From the NCBI GenBank assembly GCA_947627395.1, contig CANQVW010000001.1, positions 1-57,667 of the forward strand: a stretch of DNA of 57,667 nucleotides. Direction: 5' to 3'. Each line of letters opens with the position of its first letter. The first letter of the stretch is position 1. The notes below the pieces were generated by a model. The model was given only the letters and a program-made list of their open reading frames with translations, was not told where the DNA came from and made no database searches. The DNA is from an uncultured Bacilli bacterium. Its GTDB lineage: Bacteria; Bacillota_I; Bacilli_A; ML615J-28; CAG-698. The position numbers and the translations under genes are program-made. Below, piece by piece: positions 9,060 through 18,554 of the stretch.

Positions 9060-10721
9060 ATGTTATCAGATATTGAAATTGTAAAACAAAGTAAAATGGA
9101 TTGTATTCAAGATGTTATTAAAAAATATGACATTTTAGAAGATGAATTATATTGTTATGGTAAATACATGGCAAAAGTAGATTTAAATATATTCAAACGT
9201 TTAAAAGATAAAAAAGATGGAAAACTAATCTTAGTAACGGCCATTACACCAACACCAACAGGTGAAGGAAAATCAACAACGACCATTGGTCTTGTTGATG
9301 CAATGAATCGTCTAGGATATTCTTGCGTTGGAGCGATTCGTGAACCTTCCCTTGGACCTGTTTTCGGTGTTAAAGGAGGAGCTGCGGGAGGAGGATATGC
9401 ACAAGTAAATCCGATGGCTGATTTAAATTTACATTTTACTGGAGATTTACATGCAATTACAACCGCAAATAATTTAGTCAGTGCTGTCATTGACAATCAT
9501 TTATATCAAGGAAATGAATTGCACATTGATCCAAATCGTATTTCTTGGAAAAGATGTATGGATTTAAATGATCGTGCTCTAAGAAAAGTTGAAATTGGAT
9601 TAAGTAGTAAGAAAGAAACAAAGAGATTTGATTATTTTAATATTACCGTTGCTAGTGAAATCATGGCAATTCTTTGCTTATCCACAAGTCTACATAATTT
9701 AAGAGAAAGATTGGATGAAACTTTAGTGGCATATAGTTATGAAGATAAACCTATTTATATTAAAGATTTAAAAATTACCGGTTCTTTGATGGTTTTATTA
9801 AAAGATGCCATTAAACCAAATATCATTCAAACTCTTGAAAATAATTTAATATTTGCCCATGGTGGACCATTTGCAAATATTGCTCATGGATGTAATTCAC
9901 TTTTAGCAACAAAACTTGCTTTAAAAACAAGTGATTATGTCATTACAGAAGCAGGTTTCGGTGCTGATTTAGGAGCTGAAAAGTTTTTAGATATCAAATG
10001 TAGAGAAGCAAATTTAAAACCAAACCTAGTGGTTATTGTTGCAACTATTAAAGCATTAAAATATCATGGTGGTGTTGCTTTAGATCAGTTGAAAGAAGAA
10101 AACGTTGAAGCTCTTAAAAAAGGATTAGAAAACTTAGATAAACATTTAGAAACTATTCAAACATTCGAGTTACCAGCAGTCATTGCAATTAATCGTTTCT
10201 TAACAGATACAGATGAAGAAATTAAAGTATTAAAAGAATGGGGAAAAGAGCATCATGTCAGTGTATGCCTAAGCGAAGTGTTTGCAAAAGGTGGCAAAGG
10301 CGGGGAAGAACTAGCAAGAGAAGTTGTAAAACAATGCCAAGATACTTCTTATGTCCCTTTGTACGATATGAACGATTCACTATTCACTAAAATTGAAAAA
10401 ATTGCGAAAAAAGCGTATGGTGCTGCCTGCGTTAAATACACAGAAGAGGCCAAACAAGCACTAGAAGAATTTGACAAAACAGATAAAAGAAATTATTATA
10501 TTTGTATGGCAAAAACACCAAATTCACTATCTGATAACGCTAAGATTATTGGTCGACCAAAAGATTTTACCATTACAGTAAAAGAAGTTCGTATATCTAC
10601 AGGGGCAAAATTTATGATTTGTTTAACGGGGGCAATTATGACAATGCCAGGTTTAAGCAAAGAACCAATGGCCATTAAAATTGATATGAATGATAATTTT
10701 GAAATCTTTGGGTTAATGTAA
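9060..10721 (+). CDS. fhs: Formate-tetrahydrofolate ligase
   Basis: This 553-residue protein is a full-length formyltetrahydrofolate synthetase. It ligates formate to tetrahydrofolate using ATP and feeds purine and formyl-Met-tRNA synthesis. The P-loop-like motif TPTGEGKSTTTIGL lies near residue 66, followed by the conserved region containing EPSLGPVFGVKGGAAGGG. The gene starts 20 bases after pyrG with an AGAGGTG site and continues 15 bases later into folD. The two together form the reversible route between formate and methylene-tetrahydrofolate. Confidence 0.97.
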   Translation: MLSDIEIVKQSKMDCIQDVIKKYDILEDELYCYGKYMAKVDLNIFKRLKDKKDGKLILVTAITPTPTGEGKSTTTIGLVDAMNRLGYSCVGAIREPSLGPVFGVKGGAAGGGYAQVNPMADLNLHFTGDLHAITTANNLVSAVIDNHLYQGNELHIDPNRISWKRCMDLNDRALRKVEIGLSSKKETKRFDYFNITVASEIMAILCLSTSLHNLRERLDETLVAYSYEDKPIYIKDLKITGSLMVLLKDAIKPNIIQTLENNLIFAHGGPFANIAHGCNSLLATKLALKTSDYVITEAGFGADLGAEKFLDIKCREANLKPNLVVIVATIKALKYHGGVALDQLKEENVEALKKGLENLDKHLETIQTFELPAVIAINRFLTDTDEEIKVLKEWGKEHHVSVCLSEVFAKGGKGGEELAREVVKQCQDTSYVPLYDMNDSLFTKIEKIAKKAYGAACVKYTEEAKQALEEFDKTDKRNYYICMAKTPNSLSDNAKIIGRPKDFTITVKEVRISTGAKFMICLTGAIMTMPGLSKEPMAIKIDMNDNFEIFGLM

Positions 10722-10736
10722 AAAAAGGAGTTACTC

Positions 10737-11573
10737 ATGTATTTAATTGATGGAAAAGAAATTGCAAAAAAAATTCGTAGTGAAGTTAAAGAAGAAGTAA
10801 AAGCCTTAAAGAAAAAACCACATCTTTTAGTGATTTGGGTTGGAAATGATTTGGCAAGTCAATCTTATGTAACTTCTAAAGAAAAGGCGTGCAAAAATGT
10901 AGGTATAGAAACAACTACTCTACATTTAGATGAAGATACATCACAAAGAGAACTGATTCAAATCATTCAAGAAGCAAATCAAAATTCAAATATTCATGCT
11001 ATTTTAGTGCAAATGCCACTGCCAAATCATATGGATGAAAGGAAAGTCATTGATGCAATTGACCCTAAAAAAGATGTGGATGGATTACATCAAGTCAATC
11101 AAGGTAAATTGATGTTAAATATGCCTGGAATCATCCCTGCAACTCCTAAAGGCATTATGAAACTAATAGATGCATATAATGTTGATTTAACTGGGAAGAA
11201 CGCTATTGTCATTGGAAGAAGTATGTTGGTGGGAAAACCCATTGCCATCTTGATGCTCCAAAGAAATGCAACCGTAACCATTGCTCATTCTAAAACAAAA
11301 AATTTATCTGAATTAACAAAACAAATGGATGTTATTGTTAGTGCAGTAGGAAAACCTAAACTAATTACAGTTGATATGGTTAAAGAAGGAGCGATTGTTA
11401 TTGATGTTGGAATTAACAGAGTTTTAGGAACAATTGTTGGAGATGTTGACTATTTATCTGTTGCTGATAAGACGAGCCGTATTACTCCAGTTCCTGGGGG
11501 CGTTGGACCAATGACCATTGCTTGTTTATTGGAAAATGTAGTGGAATGTTATCGTTTCCTTGAAGATAAATAA
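10737..11573 (+). CDS. folD: Bifunctional methylene-THF dehydrogenase / methenyl-THF cyclohydrolase FolD
   Basis: This 278-residue FolD interconverts methylene-, methenyl- and formyl-tetrahydrofolate. Visible motifs are SYVTSKEKACKNVGI with the catalytic lysine, VQMPLPNHM, DVDGLH, the NADP-binding VIGRSMLVGKP and the C-terminal TPVPGGVGPMT. Size is normal. An AAAAGGAG site precedes the ATG. It is the last gene of the pyrG-fhs-folD group; a strong hairpin terminator lies 25 bases past the stop. Confidence 0.97.
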   Translation: MYLIDGKEIAKKIRSEVKEEVKALKKKPHLLVIWVGNDLASQSYVTSKEKACKNVGIETTTLHLDEDTSQRELIQIIQEANQNSNIHAILVQMPLPNHMDERKVIDAIDPKKDVDGLHQVNQGKLMLNMPGIIPATPKGIMKLIDAYNVDLTGKNAIVIGRSMLVGKPIAILMLQRNATVTIAHSKTKNLSELTKQMDVIVSAVGKPKLITVDMVKEGAIVIDVGINRVLGTIVGDVDYLSVADKTSRITPVPGGVGPMTIACLLENVVECYRFLEDK

Positions 11574-11597
11574 AATAAATATATAAGAAAAAGAAAT

Positions 11598-11621
11598 ATC
11601 TTTCCTTTTGGAAAGATTTTT
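11598..11621 (+). terminator. Terminator after folD
   Basis: ATCTTTCC (11598-11605) pairs perfectly with GGAAAGAT (11610-11617) around TTTT and is followed by a T run. It ends only about five bases before the ribosome binding site of pth, so pth needs read-through or a start very close by. Confidence 0.75.
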
Positions 11622-11639
11622 CTTGTGAGGAGGAAGAAC

Positions 11640-12203
11640 ATGAAATTAATTGTAGGCTTAGGAAACCCAGGAAAAGAATATGAACACACTAGACACAATG
11701 TAGGATTTATGTTTATCAGTAAAGTAGTCCAAGAGTTAAATGGGAAATTTTCATTAAGCAAACAATGGAAGTGTGAGAAGACAGAAATGCTCATTCAAAA
11801 TGAAAAAATACTTTTTATTAAACCACAAACTTTTATGAATTTAAGTGGTGAAGCTGTTTTACTTACAAAACAGTTTTATAAAATTGATATAAAAGATATT
11901 TTAGTCATTTATGATGATTTAGACTTAGATACTGGACGTATTCGCATTCGTAGTCATGGATCTAGTGGCGGACATAGAGGAATGCAAAATATCATTGATT
12001 TATTGGGTACAAATGAAATAAAAAGAGTAAAAATAGGAATATCTAAAGTGGATTCATCTAAAACCATTCAACATGTTTTAGGAGAGTTTTCTAAAGAAGA
12101 AAATCGTTTATTGGAACAAGCGATTTTCAAAGCAAAAGATATTATTATGGATTTCATACAAATCCCTTTTGAACAAGTAATGAATAGGTATAATGGATCA
12201 TGA
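11640..12203 (+). CDS. pth: Peptidyl-tRNA hydrolase
   Basis: This 187-residue enzyme cleaves peptidyl-tRNA released from stalled ribosomes. The N-terminal VGLGNPGKEYEHTRHNVGF contains the conserved Asn and catalytic His of the family. The central IYDDLDLDTGRIRIR and GSSGGHRGMQNI motifs are also present. I prefer ATG 11640 to an upstream in-frame GTG at 11625 because the GTG overlaps the GAGGAGG binding site. The stop TGA overlaps the start of mfd by four bases; a pth-mfd order is common in Firmicutes. Confidence 0.95.
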   Translation: MKLIVGLGNPGKEYEHTRHNVGFMFISKVVQELNGKFSLSKQWKCEKTEMLIQNEKILFIKPQTFMNLSGEAVLLTKQFYKIDIKDILVIYDDLDLDTGRIRIRSHGSSGGHRGMQNIIDLLGTNEIKRVKIGISKVDSSKTIQHVLGEFSKEENRLLEQAIFKAKDIIMDFIQIPFEQVMNRYNGS

Positions 12204-15200
12204 ACAACATTGTAAAACTATTTCGAAAAAATACTTCAATAAAAGCATGTTTTGAAGAAATTCATCAAAAAAATAAATTATTAGTTAGTGGAGCCTTTTT
12301 TTCACATGAAGTTTTAACATGTGTAGAAGCGTTTCATGAATTTGATGATACCATTGTCTATGTGACGAGCAATTTATATAAAGCTACTCTTGCTTATGAA
12401 GCTTTGTGCGAAATTGTTGGATATGAGCAAGTCCATTTATATGCAGTAGATGAGGTTATCTCTGCAGAAGCCATGGCAACAAGCCATGAATTTCGTTTGG
12501 AAAGACTTCATGCAGTACAATCAATTTTAGAAAATAAAAAGAAAATCATCGTCACACACATTTGTGCCCTTGTTCGTACATTAATGCCAAAAAAAGAAAT
12601 TGAAGAACATAAAATTACTTTTTCAGAGGGAGAAATTGTTCATCAAAAAGAATTAGCCAAAAAATTAATTGAATCAGGATACAAAAAAACACCAACGACA
12701 ACTCAGATTGGAGAATTTAGTGTTCGTGGTGAAATTATCGATATCTATCCCATCAATACGTCTCATCCTATTCGTATTGATCTTTTTGACGATGAAATCG
12801 AATATATTAAAACATTTGATGAGGGAACCCAAAAGACAATCGAAAAATTAGGTTATATCGATATCTATCCAGTCAATGAACTTGTTTATTCGAATCCTGA
12901 AGAAATCGTAAACAAAATAAAAAAAGAAATTCGTGATGAATCTTTGATTCAATCCGATTTAGAGGATATCTTATCTTTTTCTGTCACAGAACGTTTGCAA
13001 AAATATGTATCCTATTTTTACTCCAAACCAGAAATATTGTTAGATTATTTAAATCATGCGATTCTTTTCTTTGATCAACCCATGATGTTAAAAGAAAGTT
13101 ATGAAAAAAGTGTAACAGAGTTAGAAAATTATTTACAAACAAAACCAGAATATAAATCATTACATTTATCTTTCTTTGAGGATTATTATCGTGCATTTGA
13201 TTATTCATTTAAACAAATCTACTTTCTTGAATTCAAGCAAACTCTACCAAATTTAAAATTAGATGGTATCATTGACATCCATGGGCAACAAATATTAAAC
13301 TATCAAAACAATATTAAACATTTTATTGCTGATGTTTATACGACGAAAAAAACTTTTGTTATTGTCTTTTCTAAAGAAGAAACACTAAATCTTTTAAAAA
13401 CTATTTTAGATGAAAGTCACAAAGAATATCATTATTCATTTACAATTGATGATATTCAAGAAAACAAAGTAAATTTAATGATTGTTGATTTTCCAATGAG
13501 CTTTGGATTTTTAGAAGGGATAGAAGTCATTAGTGAACAAGATATTTTTAAAAAGTTAAAGTATAAACATGCAAAATATCGAAGTGCCTATCAAAATACA
13601 CAATCCATTCAATCTAAGGAAGAACTAAAACCAGGAGATTATGTTGTTCATTATGATTATGGAATTGGCCAATATTTAGGAATTAAAACGGTTGAATTAT
13701 CGGGAATTAAAAATGACTATTTAAGAATTTGTTTTGCAGATATTGAACTTTTAATTCCTGTTGAAAATATCCACATGATTGAAAAATACTTAGGTAGTGA
13801 AGGTAGTATACCAAAACTGACGACTGTTGGAAGTAAAGAGTGGGAAAAGAAAAAGAAAAAAATCAAAGAAAAACTAAAAGATATTGCAAGAGATTTAATT
13901 CATTTGCAAGCCCTTCGTGAACAAATTCAAGGGGCTATCTATAGTGAAGATGATGAAATCCAAAAATCGTTTGAGGATGATTTTGAATTTGTTGAAACAG
14001 AGGATCAAATTAAAGCTGTCGAGGAAATTAAAAAAGATATGGAACAAGGTCGCATTATTGATCGTTTGGTTTGTGGAGATGTTGGATATGGAAAAACAGA
14101 AGTGGCGATACGTATTGCAATGAAAACTGTTTTAAATGGAAAACAAGTTGCTTATCTTGCTCCTACCACTATTTTAACAAGGCAACATTACTATACTTTT
14201 TTAGAAAGATTTAAAAATTATGGAGTCCATGTTGCATTATTAAATCGACTAGTTCCACAAAAACAACAAGAAAGAATCCTTGAAGAATTAAGGAATGGTC
14301 AAATAGATATTGTCATTGGAACGCATTCACTTTTAAGTGATATGGTTCAATATAAAAATCTTGGTTTACTCATTGTGGATGAGGAACAAAGATTTGGTGT
14401 TATGCATAAAGAAAAAATAAAACAATATAAAAATAATGTTAATGTGTTAACATTAACAGCTACCCCAATTCCAAGAACATTACAAATGAGTATTATGGGA
14501 ATTCGTCAAATGAGTTTAATGGAAACCCCTCCCCAAAATCGTTACCCTGTTCAAACCTATGTCATTGAAGAAAATGATGCCATTATTCGAGAAGCTATTT
14601 ATCGTGAATTAGGTAGAGGTGGGCAAGTATTTTATTTACACAATCGAATTCAAGATATCGATCGTGTTGCTTTAAAAGTTCATCGACTTGTCCCAGAAGC
14701 ACGTATTGTTGTTGGACATGGAAAAATGTCAAAAACGCAATTAGAAGATTGTATGCAATCTTTTATTGATAAAGAGTATGATGTTTTAATTTGTACCACC
14801 ATTATTGAAACAGGTATTGATATTCCCAATACCAATACTTTAATTGTCGATATGTCCGATCGACTAGGACTTGCTCAAATGTATCAAATTCGTGGAAGAG
14901 TTGGGCGAAGTGATCGAGTATCTTATGCATATTTCATGTATCCAGAAGATAAAGTTATCACAAAAGATGCCCAAAAAAGATTAGAAGCTATTCGCGAATT
15001 TACGACTTTAGGAAGTGGATATAAAATTGCTGTACGTGATTTAGCTATTCGAGGTGCTGGAGATATTTTGGGAAGTGAACAATCTGGTTTTATAGATAGT
15101 GTTGGATTAGAATTATATATGAAATTACTTAGTGAATCTATTGATGAAGTTCAGGGAAAAAAGAAAGAACAACAAGAAACTAATCATTATCAAGTAGAAG

Positions 15201-15625
15201 TATCCAAACATGTTAGTGATCAATATGTTTCTGATGATGATATTAAGATTTATATTCATAAAGAAATTCATGGTATTGAGACAAAAGACCAAAGACAACA
15301 AGTGATTACTGAATTAACGGATCGTTTTGGAAGATTAACCGAAGAAATTAAAACTTATATTGATAAGCAATATATGGAAGGTTTATTCAGAAAATATCAT
15401 GTTGAAAAAATTCAAGAATATCCTACTTATGTTTTAATCATTTTTAAACAAGATGCAACAACTTTATTAGATGCAAGTAAACTATTTATGGAAGGATATA
15501 AATTAAGTTCTTCTTTTTCATTTGAATACAAAAATAAAAAAATTTACATGAAACTGAAAAAAAATATCAATAATAAATCATGGATTGAAGAAATTATTCA
15601 ATTATTTGAAAAAATAACTTCATGA
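12200..15625 (+). CDS. mfd: Transcription-repair coupling factor Mfd
   Basis: This 1141-residue protein has full-length Mfd architecture. The N-terminal third is UvrB-like and degenerate in ATP motifs. A central RNA-polymerase-interacting domain begins near residue 475 (LKPGDYVVHYDYGIGQYLG). A RecG-like translocase follows, with Walker A GDVGYGKTE near 628 and the DEEQ box in LLIVDEEQRFG. A C-terminal TRCF domain binds UvrA. Mfd removes stalled RNA polymerase from lesions and recruits excision repair. The ATGA overlap with pth indicates coupling. Confidence 0.97.
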   Translation: MNNIVKLFRKNTSIKACFEEIHQKNKLLVSGAFFSHEVLTCVEAFHEFDDTIVYVTSNLYKATLAYEALCEIVGYEQVHLYAVDEVISAEAMATSHEFRLERLHAVQSILENKKKIIVTHICALVRTLMPKKEIEEHKITFSEGEIVHQKELAKKLIESGYKKTPTTTQIGEFSVRGEIIDIYPINTSHPIRIDLFDDEIEYIKTFDEGTQKTIEKLGYIDIYPVNELVYSNPEEIVNKIKKEIRDESLIQSDLEDILSFSVTERLQKYVSYFYSKPEILLDYLNHAILFFDQPMMLKESYEKSVTELENYLQTKPEYKSLHLSFFEDYYRAFDYSFKQIYFLEFKQTLPNLKLDGIIDIHGQQILNYQNNIKHFIADVYTTKKTFVIVFSKEETLNLLKTILDESHKEYHYSFTIDDIQENKVNLMIVDFPMSFGFLEGIEVISEQDIFKKLKYKHAKYRSAYQNTQSIQSKEELKPGDYVVHYDYGIGQYLGIKTVELSGIKNDYLRICFADIELLIPVENIHMIEKYLGSEGSIPKLTTVGSKEWEKKKKKIKEKLKDIARDLIHLQALREQIQGAIYSEDDEIQKSFEDDFEFVETEDQIKAVEEIKKDMEQGRIIDRLVCGDVGYGKTEVAIRIAMKTVLNGKQVAYLAPTTILTRQHYYTFLERFKNYGVHVALLNRLVPQKQQERILEELRNGQIDIVIGTHSLLSDMVQYKNLGLLIVDEEQRFGVMHKEKIKQYKNNVNVLTLTATPIPRTLQMSIMGIRQMSLMETPPQNRYPVQTYVIEENDAIIREAIYRELGRGGQVFYLHNRIQDIDRVALKVHRLVPEARIVVGHGKMSKTQLEDCMQSFIDKEYDVLICTTIIETGIDIPNTNTLIVDMSDRLGLAQMYQIRGRVGRSDRVSYAYFMYPEDKVITKDAQKRLEAIREFTTLGSGYKIAVRDLAIRGAGDILGSEQSGFIDSVGLELYMKLLSESIDEVQGKKKEQQETNHYQVEVSKHVSDQYVSDDDIKIYIHKEIHGIETKDQRQQVITELTDRFGRLTEEIKTYIDKQYMEGLFRKYHVEKIQEYPTYVLIIFKQDATTLLDASKLFMEGYKLSSSFSFEYKNKKIYMKLKKNINNKSWIEEIIQLFEKITS

Positions 15626-15634
15626 TTTTTCCTG

Positions 15635-15640
15635 TATAAT
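15635..15640 (+). promoter_or_regulatory. Probable -10 box for spoVT
   Basis: TATAAT at 15635-15640, 45 bases before the TTG start. No convincing -35 is visible at 17 bases, so the assignment is tentative. Confidence 0.35.
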
Positions 15641-15684
15641 TTTGAAAAAATTTACCAATACTAATGTTAAGCGAGGTGAATAAC

Positions 15685-16212
15685 TTGAAAGCTACAGGTG
15701 TCGTAAGACGAATTGATGATCTTGGAAGAATTGTTATTCCTAAAGAAATTAGAAGAAGCCTTCGAATACGTGAAGGGGATTCTTTAGAAATTTATTCTGA
15801 AGGAAGTGATGGAATCACTTTAAGAAAGTATTCTCAAGTTGAATCCATTGAAAACTTCATAACGCAATATGCGGAAGCAATTTATTCTTCCACAAAAAAA
15901 GAAATCATTATTACAGATACTGAAAAGGTCATTGCTGCAGCCGGAGGATTTCGTAAAGACATTATTGGTAAAAAAATTGATATTCGCTTAGATGAAAGAA
16001 TTCAAAGAAAACTATTACAATCTTTCACTAGAGATGAACATTTAGAAATTACAGAAAACTTTACTGTAAAATCATGTGCTCTTTTAAAGCCAATTACCAT
16101 CTATGGAGATGTTGTCGGTTCGGTAATCATCATTAGTGATAAAATGGATGAGATAGAAAAGATGCTTGTGGAATCATCAGCTTCTTTTATCTCAAAATAT
16201 TTAGAATCATAA
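15685..16212 (+). CDS. spoVT: Stage V sporulation regulator SpoVT / AbrB family
   Basis: This 175-residue protein has an N-terminal swapped-hairpin AbrB DNA-binding domain (KATGVVRRIDDLGRIVIPKE) followed by a GAF-like C-terminal domain, the arrangement of SpoVT (178 residues in Bacillus). I place the start at TTG 15685: GAGGTG lies six bases upstream, and translation from there gives exactly the family N-terminus. The ATG at 15664 would add seven residues without homology. SpoVT modulates forespore transcription and spore coat/germination genes. Its role here is inferred from the family. Confidence 0.88.
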   Translation: MKATGVVRRIDDLGRIVIPKEIRRSLRIREGDSLEIYSEGSDGITLRKYSQVESIENFITQYAEAIYSSTKKEIIITDTEKVIAAAGGFRKDIIGKKIDIRLDERIQRKLLQSFTRDEHLEITENFTVKSCALLKPITIYGDVVGSVIIISDKMDEIEKMLVESSASFISKYLES

Positions 16213-16260
16213 GAACTGTTTATGTTAAGTATTCTGCACTGCATAAGCAGTTCTTATTTT
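16211..16260 (+). terminator. Long hairpin terminator after spoVT
   Basis: A 15-pair stem, 16211-16225 with 16241-16255 (core AAGAACTG/CAGTTCTT, with two G-T pairs), is followed by ATTTTT. It begins within the stop codon. Confidence 0.75.
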
Positions 16261-16287
16261 TGAATACAAGTTTTTTTATGATTTATC

Positions 16288-16316
16288 TTGAAGATGCTAC
16301 CATAATATGGTATAAT
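16288..16316 (+). promoter_or_regulatory. Promoter for degV
   Basis: TTGAAG (16288-16293), 17 bases, then TATAAT (16311-16316) with an extended -10 TGG at 16308-16310. Confidence 0.75.
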
Positions 16317-16339
16317 AAATACCTGTAAGGGAGATTAAT

Positions 16340-17209
16340 ATGGAAAAAATCGCAATTATTTCAGATGTAAATGCTGGTTTGGATTATGTAAAAAAAGATT
16401 ATGGAATTCCAACTTTGCGTTCTATGATTCACTTTAACGATGAGCATTACATTGATGGTATAGAAATTAAAGCCGATGAATTCTATGAAAAGGTGAAAGA
16501 AAATATTGTGAAAGGAATCATTCCCCACACTTCTGCTCCAACAGTAGGAGAAGCAATGGAACTGATTGAATCTTTGATTCAACAAGGTTATACAGATGTG
16601 ATTATGTATTCCATTTCATACAATTTATCATCCATTGGGGAAATGGTTGAAAATTTAAGTAGAGAATATGAAGGCAGTATTCGTATACATGTAGTCAATA
16701 CGAAAACAGCAACATATCTACAAGGCTATTTAGCAGTTGTAGCTAAAGAAATGGTTCAAGAAGGAAAAACAGTTGATGAAATATTAAAGTATACAGATTA
16801 TTTAATAGAAAATTCACATGCTTATTTTGTTGTGGATGACTTAAGCTTTTTAGTTAAAAATGGTCGTTTAAGTAAAACAGCGGGTAATATTGGTGGACTA
16901 TTTAAAATAAAACCCGTTTTAGAAATGACAAAGGACGGCAAAATTGTAGCATGTAAAAAAATTAGAACTCATAAAAAAGCTGTTGAAAAATGTATACAAC
17001 TGATTATTGATGAAACAGCCCAAAGCAAGAGAGTAAAAATTTTTGTTTTCCATACTTGTAGAGAAAAAGATGCTTATGATATTAAAGCTTATTTGGAAGA
17101 AAAAATTAAATCAGCTGAAGAAATTGAAGTGCATATGGTTACTCCAGCAGTTGGTGCTCATATCGGTTGTGGAATTTTAGGAATTGGATATTATATTTTA
17201 GAAAAATAA
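16340..17209 (+). CDS. DegV family fatty-acid-binding protein
   Basis: This 289-residue protein shows the DegV fold markers: an N-terminal IAIISDVNAGL strand-loop, TSAPTVGEAME (the serine/threonine loop that binds the fatty-acid carboxylate), and SFLVKNGRLSKTAGNIG, the family's central glycine/arginine motif. DegV/FakB proteins present fatty acids to the kinase FakA for phospholipid synthesis from exogenous lipid. No fakA is in the window, so the exact role is not shown. It is transcribed from its own promoter. Confidence 0.85.
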   Translation: MEKIAIISDVNAGLDYVKKDYGIPTLRSMIHFNDEHYIDGIEIKADEFYEKVKENIVKGIIPHTSAPTVGEAMELIESLIQQGYTDVIMYSISYNLSSIGEMVENLSREYEGSIRIHVVNTKTATYLQGYLAVVAKEMVQEGKTVDEILKYTDYLIENSHAYFVVDDLSFLVKNGRLSKTAGNIGGLFKIKPVLEMTKDGKIVACKKIRTHKKAVEKCIQLIIDETAQSKRVKIFVFHTCREKDAYDIKAYLEEKIKSAEEIEVHMVTPAVGAHIGCGILGIGYYILEK

Positions 17210-17219
17210 ATTTGAAATG

Positions 17220-17254
17220 TGACTAGATACTGGGATAACAATTTAAACTAGTCA
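17220..17254. promoter_or_regulatory. Inverted repeat around the 17278 promoter
   Basis: TGACTAG (17220-17226) and CTAGTCA (17248-17254) are perfect inverted arms separated by 21 bases and flank the candidate -10 at 17234-17239. No T run follows, so this is not a terminator. It may be an operator or an RNA hairpin in the leader. Confidence 0.35.
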
Positions 17255-17277
17255 GATACGATGATTTAGGAGGAATT

Positions 17278-17571
17278 ATGAGAAAAGAAAGAAATGTAAT
17301 CAAAGCAATGTTCATTGCTGCTGCTATTTTTGCGGCAGTGGGTCTAATCTGTTTTATTATCAAAGGTGTTGAATACATGATGAGAGATGTATCACCAAAA
17401 TGGATCAATACCGTAACGATTGTTGGTATTGTAGCGTTTGTTGTTGCGGTAGTTATATTAGTTGGAATCATCATTTTTGCGTCTATTGTTGATAAAGAGA
17501 ATGTCAATCATCCGAAAAAGAGCGATGAAGAATTGCTAGCTCAGTACAAATCAAATAAAAATAGAAAATAA
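17278..17571 (+). CDS. Small two-helix membrane protein, unknown function
   Basis: This 97-residue protein has two transmembrane segments (about residues 12-28 and 43-68) and a charged C-terminal tail. AGGAGG lies upstream. It precedes fba by about 16 bases and is probably co-transcribed with it. A candidate promoter TTGAAA (17212) / GATAAC (17234) is overlapped by the inverted repeat TGACTAG/CTAGTCA. I do not recognise the family. Confidence 0.7.
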   Translation: MRKERNVIKAMFIAAAIFAAVGLICFIIKGVEYMMRDVSPKWINTVTIVGIVAFVVAVVILVGIIIFASIVDKENVNHPKKSDEELLAQYKSNKNRK

Positions 17572-17587
17572 GGAGGAGTTTTTGAAA

Positions 17588-18442
17588 ATGTTAGTAAACA
17601 TGGTTGAAATGCTTAACAAAGCAAAAGAAGGAAAGTATGCTGTTGGTCAATTTAACATCAACAACTTAGAGTGGACAAAAACAATTTTATCCACAGCTGA
17701 AGAAATGAAATCACCAGTCATTTTAGGTGTTAGTGAAGGTGCTGCTAAATACATGGGTGGCTTTAAAACAGTTTGCGGAATGGTTAAAGGAATGCTTGAG
17801 GATTTAAATATTACTGTTCCAGTAGCAATTCATTTAGATCATGGATCTACTTTTGAAAATTGCAAGAAAGCTATTGATGCGGGTTTTACTTCTGTAATGA
17901 TTGATGGCTCTCATCATCCAATTGATGAAAATATTAAAATGACAAAAGAAGTTGTTGATTATGCTCATGCAAGAGGCGTCAGCGTAGAAGCTGAAGTTGG
18001 TACTGTTGGTGGTCAAGAAGATGGTGTCATTGGTGGAATTAAATATGCTGATAAAAATGAATGCGTTAAATTAGTTCAAATGGCAGCAGTGGATTGCTTA
18101 GCTCCAGCTCTTGGTTCTGTTCATGGACCTTATAAAGGAGAGCCTAAATTAGGATTTGTTGAAATGGAAGACATTAAACAAGCAACAAATAAGCCACTTG
18201 TTTTACATGGTGGAACAGGTATTCCTGATGATATGATTAAAAAAGCTATTTCTTGTGGAACTTGTAAAATCAATGTAAATACAGAATGTCAAATTGCATT
18301 CCATAAAGAAATTCAAAAAGTTCTTGCTGAAAATCCTACCGTTTATGATCCACGTAAATTCATTGGACCTGCTTCAAAAGCGATTGCTGCAGCAGTAAAA
18401 GAAAAAATGAATGTATTTGGATCTGTTGGTAAAGCTGAATAA
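17588..18442 (+). CDS. fba: Class II fructose-1,6-bisphosphate aldolase
   Basis: This 284-residue enzyme cleaves fructose-1,6-bisphosphate to dihydroxyacetone phosphate and glyceraldehyde-3-phosphate. Class II features are visible: HLDHGS with the zinc ligand His and catalytic Asp, VEAEVGTVGGQEDG, the zinc ligand region GSVHGPYKG and LHGGTGIPD. I take ATG 17588 because it gives the family N-terminus (MLVNMVEML). A TTG at 17582 is closer to the AGGAGG site and cannot be excluded. pgk and tpiA lie elsewhere in the window, so glycolytic genes are dispersed. Confidence 0.95.
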   Translation: MLVNMVEMLNKAKEGKYAVGQFNINNLEWTKTILSTAEEMKSPVILGVSEGAAKYMGGFKTVCGMVKGMLEDLNITVPVAIHLDHGSTFENCKKAIDAGFTSVMIDGSHHPIDENIKMTKEVVDYAHARGVSVEAEVGTVGGQEDGVIGGIKYADKNECVKLVQMAAVDCLAPALGSVHGPYKGEPKLGFVEMEDIKQATNKPLVLHGGTGIPDDMIKKAISCGTCKINVNTECQIAFHKEIQKVLAENPTVYDPRKFIGPASKAIAAAVKEKMNVFGSVGKAE

Positions 18443-18455
18443 AATGAAGCAAATT

Positions 18456-18484
18456 GCAGTGATATAAACATCACTGCTTTTTTT
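18456..18484 (+). terminator. Terminator after fba
   Basis: GCAGTGAT (18456-18463) pairs with ATCACTGC (18470-18477), followed by seven T. Confidence 0.85.
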
Positions 18485-18491
18485 ATCTCAT

Positions 18492-18520
18492 TTGACAACC
18501 AATTTAAAATATACTATAAT
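18492..18520 (+). promoter_or_regulatory. Consensus promoter for the zinc-ribbon cluster
   Basis: TTGACA (18492-18497), exactly 17 bases and TATAAT (18515-18520), a perfect sigma-A consensus. Confidence 0.85.
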
Positions 18521-18554
18521 GTATATAGATTTGAACCTAAAAAGGAGGAAAAAG

